Shown here: positions 6,019 through 9,358 of the stretch, piece after piece
Layout: the number at the start of each line of letters is the position of its first letter
Numbering within the stretch: position 1 is the first letter of the stretch
DNA from: Candidatus Collierbacteria bacterium
GTDB taxonomy: Bacteria > Patescibacteriota > Microgenomatia > UBA1400 > MFAQ01
Direction of reading: 5' to 3'
NCBI GenBank assembly: GCA_003531665.1
Contig: DQFC01000011.1
Span: 22,196-31,553, forward strand
Length of the DNA stretch: 9,358 nucleotides
The notes under the pieces: generated by a model
What the model was told of the DNA's origin: nothing
The model's input: only the letters and a program-made list of their open reading frames with translations
Databases searched by the model: none
Program-made: the position numbers and the translations under genes

Positions 6019-8214
6019 ATGATGGATAAAAATTACGATCATAAAAAATTTGAAGATAGCATAAACAAACAATGGAGCGAGGCTGGTGTTTTTACGGCCA
6101 AGAGAGATCCTTCCAAAAAACCTTATACTATCGTTCTTCCCCCGCCTAATGCCAGCGGTAAGATGCATACGGGAAATGTATTAATGATTGCGATCGAAGA
6201 TATTCTGATCCGCTGGCACAGGATGAGAGGTGATGAGGTGCTATGGATACCAGGAACAGATCATGCGGGTACAGAGACACAAATAACTTTCGAAAAAGAA
6301 TTGAAGAAACAAGGCAAGTCCAGATTTAATTACAACCGTAAAGATTTTTACGAAGAAATATGGAAGTTTGTACAGAACAACAAAAATTTGGTGGAAGGTC
6401 AGATCAAGAAAATGGGAGCAAGTGTCGATTGGACAAGGAATAAATTTACACTCGACCCAGACGTAGTGGCAATGGTCTCAAAGACTTTCGAAAAACTTAA
6501 TAATGATGGTCTTATTTATCGAGGTGATTATATGGTGAACTATTGTCCCAATTGCGGTACAACTTATGCAGACATCGAAATCGATCATATTGAAAGAAAA
6601 GATCCTTTGTATTACCTAAAGTACGGTCCTTTTGTTTTGGCGACAGTGAGACCGGAAACGAAGTTTGGCGACACTGCAGTAGCGGTACATCCCGACGATC
6701 CCCGTTACAAAGAATGGATTGGAAAAGAAATCAACGTGGAGGGCCTAAACGGACCATTTAAACTCAAGGTCATTGGAGATGAGTATGTAGATCCTAAATT
6801 TGGTTCGGGAGTGGTTAAAGTAACTCCGGCCCACGATCCAAATGATTATGAGATGGGTAAAAGACACAATTTACCGTCGATTAAAGTGGTTGGGTTAAAT
6901 GGAAAGTTGACTCAAGTGGCCGGGAAATACGCCGGAATGACCGTCTTCACCGCCAGAAAAACGGTTGTTGAAGATCTCGAGGCCAAAGGATTGATTGAAA
7001 AAATCGACGAAAACTATGTTCATTCAGTCTCAGTCTGTAAAGCGGGGCATGATGTAGAACCGACAATCCTACCTAATTGGTTTATCAAAATTGATTCCTT
7101 ACGAGCACCGGCACTAGAGGCGGTGAAAAACGGAGAAGTTAAAATTTTTCCAAAATGGAGAACTTTAACTTACGTTAGATGGATGGAAAATATGCATGAT
7201 TGGGCTATCTCCAGGCAAAATATTTGGGGAATTAGGATACCGGCATGGTATAAGGCAGTGGAAAACCCTGAATTGGTAATTTCGTTCATTAATTCCGAAG
7301 GCAGTGTGGTAACCGGTCAATTGTCAGAACTATTGAAGAATAATAAGCTGACAGAGGTTAAAAAGGGTTTACAAACACTGATAGCACCGGCAGGAGCCAA
7401 GTATATTATTTCGACCAATGAGCCAGGTGAAGATTATATTCAGGAGACGGATACCTTTGACACTTGGTTTTCATCAGGACAGTGGCCTCTAGCTACACTT
7501 GGTTATCCAGATTCCGAAGATTTTAAATATTTTTATCCCACAAATGTTCTCGAAACCGGATGGGAAATCCTCAGCAAATGGGTCTCCAGAATGGTGATGC
7601 TGGGTATTTATTTAACAGGAAAACCTCCTTTTAAAGCTGTTTACTTACATGGTATCGTTCGAGCTCTTGATGGAAGAAAAATGAGTAAGAGCTTGGGAAA
7701 CGTAATAAACCCTGAAGAATATATTGAGGAGTTCGGAGTGGATGCACTCAGGATGGGACTGGTGGCGGGAACGGCCACAGGCAAAGACTTTTCTTTCCCA
7801 AGAGATAGAATCATCGGATATAAAAAATTTGCTAACAAATTATGGAATATTGCAAGATTTATTGAGCCAATTCGCGCATCTGAAGTGGAAATGACCAAAA
7901 ACGGTGATGATCAATGGATCTTGACCGAGCTTGAAGTGGTCGCGAGGAAGGCCAATCAGTACCTGGAAAAATTTAGATTCGCAGAGGCAGCGGAGTTGAT
8001 ATATGAGTTTGTTTGGCATAAATTTGCGGACGTTTACCTGGAGAAAGTAAAGGATAGACGGGAAGAGGCGTCTGGAACTCTACATAAGGTGCTATCTGAC
8101 AGCTTGAAACTTTGCCATCCATTCATGCCATTTGTGACGGAAGCAGTGTGGCAGGAGATATTTCCCCAAGAGGAGGGGTTATTAATATCTCAAAGATGGC
8201 CCTTCTCGAATTAG
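6019..8214 (+). CDS. valS: Valyl-tRNA synthetase (compact form)
   Basis: Class I enzyme that attaches valine to tRNA-Val in the cytoplasm and edits mischarged threonine. It has 731 residues. Visible are PPPNASGKMHTGN (41-53, the HIGH motif in the form HTGN), PGTDHAG, CPNC (176-179, a possible zinc site), the editing-domain signature VRPETKFGDTAVAVHPDDPRYK (from 210), GSGVVKVTPAHDPNDYEMGKRHNLP, WAISRQNIWGIRIPAW, DTFDTWFSSGQWP (478-490, ValRS-specific) and KMSKS at 554-558. It ends soon after HPFMPFVTEAVWQEIFP, so the C-terminal coiled-coil tRNA-binding domain of E. coli ValRS (951 residues) is absent. A terminator follows within about 10 bp, so this is a natural end, not a break. The stretch between PAW and DTFDTW is roughly 30 residues longer than in E. 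coli. ATG also occurs one codon downstream (6022). The T-box upstream independently supports valine specificity. Confidence 0.96.
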   Translation: MMDKNYDHKKFEDSINKQWSEAGVFTAKRDPSKKPYTIVLPPPNASGKMHTGNVLMIAIEDILIRWHRMRGDEVLWIPGTDHAGTETQITFEKELKKQGKSRFNYNRKDFYEEIWKFVQNNKNLVEGQIKKMGASVDWTRNKFTLDPDVVAMVSKTFEKLNNDGLIYRGDYMVNYCPNCGTTYADIEIDHIERKDPLYYLKYGPFVLATVRPETKFGDTAVAVHPDDPRYKEWIGKEINVEGLNGPFKLKVIGDEYVDPKFGSGVVKVTPAHDPNDYEMGKRHNLPSIKVVGLNGKLTQVAGKYAGMTVFTARKTVVEDLEAKGLIEKIDENYVHSVSVCKAGHDVEPTILPNWFIKIDSLRAPALEAVKNGEVKIFPKWRTLTYVRWMENMHDWAISRQNIWGIRIPAWYKAVENPELVISFINSEGSVVTGQLSELLKNNKLTEVKKGLQTLIAPAGAKYIISTNEPGEDYIQETDTFDTWFSSGQWPLATLGYPDSEDFKYFYPTNVLETGWEILSKWVSRMVMLGIYLTGKPPFKAVYLHGIVRALDGRKMSKSLGNVINPEEYIEEFGVDALRMGLVAGTATGKDFSFPRDRIIGYKKFANKLWNIARFIEPIRASEVEMTKNGDDQWILTELEVVARKANQYLEKFRFAEAAELIYEFVWHKFADVYLEKVKDRREEASGTLHKVLSDSLKLCHPFMPFVTEAVWQEIFPQEEGLLISQRWPFSN

Positions 8215-8224
8215 ATCTAAATAA

Positions 8225-8251
8225 AAGATCCCCCTTCTGGAGGGGGATCTT
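8225..8251. terminator. Convergent hairpin terminator between valS and the 77-residue membrane protein gene
   Basis: 8225-8235 pairs perfectly with 8241-8251 (11 pairs: AAGATCCCCCT with AGGGGGATCTT) around a 5-nt loop. On the minus strand it is followed by a U-rich tail (TCTTTTATTTAG), fitting an intrinsic terminator for the minus-strand gene that ends at 8259. On the plus strand the tail (CTTAACAG) is poor, but the hairpin lies only 10 bp after the valS stop and probably serves both directions. Confidence 0.85.
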
Positions 8252-8258
8252 AACAGAG

Positions 8259-8492
8259 CTAGGATTTCTTGAAGTGTGTGATCCCCAAAATGGTCACTGT
8301 CAAGAAGGCCGCTGTTGGAATTTGAATCATTGAAGAGGACAGACCGGCAAGTCCTGAGATTAGAGCCAAGCCTGCAACGATTGAGACCAATAAACGGTTC
8401 TTGTAATATTGGCCATATCTTGCCCGGAAGATGAAATGAACTAGAGGGGACAGAATAAAACAGACTATAGAAACTAAAGGTAAATATTGCAT
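8259..8492 (-). CDS. Small hydrophobic membrane protein, unknown function
   Basis: 77 residues, not recognised. Hydrophobic segments at about 4-22, 34-51 and 57-73 suggest three membrane helices. A basic, tyrosine-rich loop lies between the first two (FRARYGQYYKNR) and the tail is basic (HFKKS); by the positive-inside rule the loop is probably cytoplasmic. The start is well supported: AAGGAG lies 7 nt before the ATG. The gene forms a complete single-gene unit: a consensus promoter at 8535-8563, a leader of about 36 nt, the coding region, and a hairpin terminator 7 bp after the stop. A longer minus-strand frame overlaps it in another register but has no such signals. Good expression is inferred from the promoter and ribosome site. 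The function is unknown. Confidence 0.8.
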   Translation of the reverse strand: MQYLPLVSIVCFILSPLVHFIFRARYGQYYKNRLLVSIVAGLALISGLAGLSSSMIQIPTAAFLTVTILGITHFKKS

Positions 8493-8499
8493 CCGGATT

Positions 8500-8505
8500 C
8501 TCCTT
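8500..8505 (-). promoter_or_regulatory. Strong Shine-Dalgarno site of the small membrane protein gene
   Basis: AAGGAG on the minus strand, 7 nt before the ATG at 8492. It is the only clear Shine-Dalgarno site in the window at canonical spacing, and it decides the start codon and reading frame for this short gene. Confidence 0.85.
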
Positions 8506-8534
8506 ATGAAGGTCCACTTGACTGAGATCTGCTA

Positions 8535-8563
8535 ATTATAGGTCAATACCCTTGGTCTGTCAA
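8535..8563 (-). promoter_or_regulatory. Exact consensus sigma-70 promoter for the small membrane protein gene
   Basis: On the minus strand TTGACA (8563-8558), a spacer of exactly 17 bp (8557-8541) and TATAAT (8540-8535) match the housekeeping consensus at all 12 positions. Transcription should start near 8528, giving a leader of about 36 nt that contains the Shine-Dalgarno site. The bL25 gene ends about 80 bp upstream, so this starts a separate unit. The remaining spacer (8564-8641) shows no gene and no convincing terminator. Confidence 0.9.
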
Positions 8564-8641
8564 ATCGAAAATAGAATGCCGAGGAGACGGGATGGTGTGG
8601 CCCCCCTACAAGAAGGGTGCGAATACTTAATTTCGAATGAA

Positions 8642-9319
8642 TTATTCGGCCTTTGGGACTTCTGCCGGCTTCTCGCCTTCTTTAGCTTCGCCTTCGACAG
8701 GAACAGCACCGGTAACTTCGGCCTCAGCCGGAACTTCTTCAACTAGCGGAGCCTCTTCCTTTTGAGGGGCACCAAGGGCTACTACTACCAACTCCAGATC
8801 GGTAAGTACCGTAACCTCAGGAGGAAGCTTAACATCTGATAGTTTGAGACTGTCACCGATTTCTTTAAGGATAGAGATATCAAAAATCACATTCTCCGGA
8901 ATGTCGGTGGGGAGGGCTTCGACCTCTATTTCATGAAGATTGATATCTAACACGGCTAAACCGTCCTTGACCATTTGAGCCTCGCCAACAATCTCTACAG
9001 GCACATTGGCAGTGACCTTTTCTTTGAGGTTAACCTGGTGAAAATCGACGTGATACTTTTTACCGGTAATCGGATTGTTCGTCAACGCCTTGACGAGGGT
9101 GGGTCTTTCTTTGTCTTCACCTTCAACTTTGAGCCAGATCAAACTCGTTTCTCCGGCGTCTTTGTATACTCTTGTAAATTCAACCTCTGATACTTGGATA
9201 GCCTGACTTTTGACGGTATGGCCAAAAACGTTGGCGGGAATGACTCCTTGGCGCCGTAATTTCTTGACTTTACTTCCGGTGAGAATTCGTTTTTCGGCTT
9301 TTAAGACAAATTTGTTCAT
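8642..9319 (-). CDS. rplY: Large-subunit ribosomal protein bL25, CTC (long) form
   Basis: Binds 5S rRNA in the 50S subunit. It has 225 residues. The N-terminal 5S-binding domain (about 1-95) shows LRRQGVIPANVFGH and the conserved NPITGKKYHVDFHQV. The C-terminal TL5/CTC domain (about 96-183) shows VPVEIVGEAQMVKDG, the LHEIEVEALPTDIPE signature and DVKLPPEVTVL. A low-complexity tail (about 185-225) is rich in Glu, Pro and Ala with 12 glutamates, common in long bL25. The ATG at 9319 has no Shine-Dalgarno site; the -10 box is 5 nt away, so translation is probably leaderless. It seems monocistronic: the next gene downstream has its own promoter. Confidence 0.95.
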   Translation of the reverse strand: MNKFVLKAEKRILTGSKVKKLRRQGVIPANVFGHTVKSQAIQVSEVEFTRVYKDAGETSLIWLKVEGEDKERPTLVKALTNNPITGKKYHVDFHQVNLKEKVTANVPVEIVGEAQMVKDGLAVLDINLHEIEVEALPTDIPENVIFDISILKEIGDSLKLSDVKLPPEVTVLTDLELVVVALGAPQKEEAPLVEEVPAEAEVTGAVPVEGEAKEGEKPAEVPKAE

Positions 9320-9324
9320 GACGT

Positions 9325-9353
9325 ATTTTAGCCTACGCAGGGGCTTTTCTCAA
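9325..9353 (-). promoter_or_regulatory. Promoter of the bL25 gene, positioned for a leaderless mRNA
   Basis: On the minus strand TTGAGA (9353-9348, 5 of 6 matches), a 17-bp spacer (9347-9331) and TAAAAT (9330-9325, 5 of 6). Only 5 nt separate the -10 from the ATG at 9319, so the expected transcription start coincides with the start codon. Confidence 0.75.
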
Positions 9354-9358
9354 CCTCT

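Noticed and set aside
8182..8517. 111-codon open frame on the minus strand
   Set aside because: It overlaps the 77-residue gene in another register and runs into the terminator and the end of valS. Its start lacks a ribosome site, while the 77-residue frame has one at ideal spacing.
8564..8641. Terminator or tRNA-like element after bL25
   Set aside because: Short pairings such as CCCT with AGGG and GAATA with TATTC exist, but there is no U-tract, no cloverleaf and no CCA end.

Overview
The window looks like a piece of a Patescibacteria / Candidate Phyla Radiation (CPR) genome, most likely Microgenomates-like. This is an inference from gene style, since no rRNA is present. The signs are: a VanW/G5 surface protein with a single N-terminal membrane anchor; a small nucleotidyltransferase preceded by the 'FHFPLS..E..W' helical module common in CPR; a solute-binding protein on a membrane anchor instead of a lipobox; a shortened valyl-tRNA synthetase with HTGN in place of HIGH; compact intergenic regions; and few Shine-Dalgarno sites.

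Layout. (1) 1-2885, minus strand: a likely three-gene operon read right to left, consisting of a membrane-anchored solute-binding protein, a nucleotidyltransferase (3 bp gap) and the start of a YidC/Oxa1 membrane insertase that runs off the left edge (21 bp gap). (2) 2886-2949: a 64-bp divergent spacer. (3) 2950-8214, plus strand: a VanW/G5 cell-surface protein, then tsaD (tRNA t6A synthesis), then a T-box riboswitch with its terminator, then valS. (4) 8225-9358, minus strand: a convergent hairpin terminator, a 77-residue membrane protein with an exact consensus promoter and a strong Shine-Dalgarno site, and the gene for ribosomal protein bL25 with a promoter placed for leaderless translation.

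The genes fall into two themes. One is cell envelope (YidC, anchored binding protein, VanW/G5 protein, small membrane protein). The other is translation (TsaD, ValRS, bL25). valS has its own regulation: uncharged tRNA-Val should bind the leader and prevent termination.

The two most notable signals are not ordinary genes. First, the valS T-box is extremely compact. It has a hairpin of about ten pairs with a GUC valine codon in its apical loop, a short linker, a textbook antiterminator (7-nt UGGU-containing bulge) and a mutually exclusive terminator. Second, degenerate 7-bp tandem repeats built on words such as AGTTATT, AGTTCAA and AGATTTC occur in the spacer before tsaD, inside tsaD and inside the nucleotidyltransferase gene. 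A related 8-bp array also lies in tsaD. Both tsaD arrays sit where the protein has extra residues compared with ordinary TsaD.
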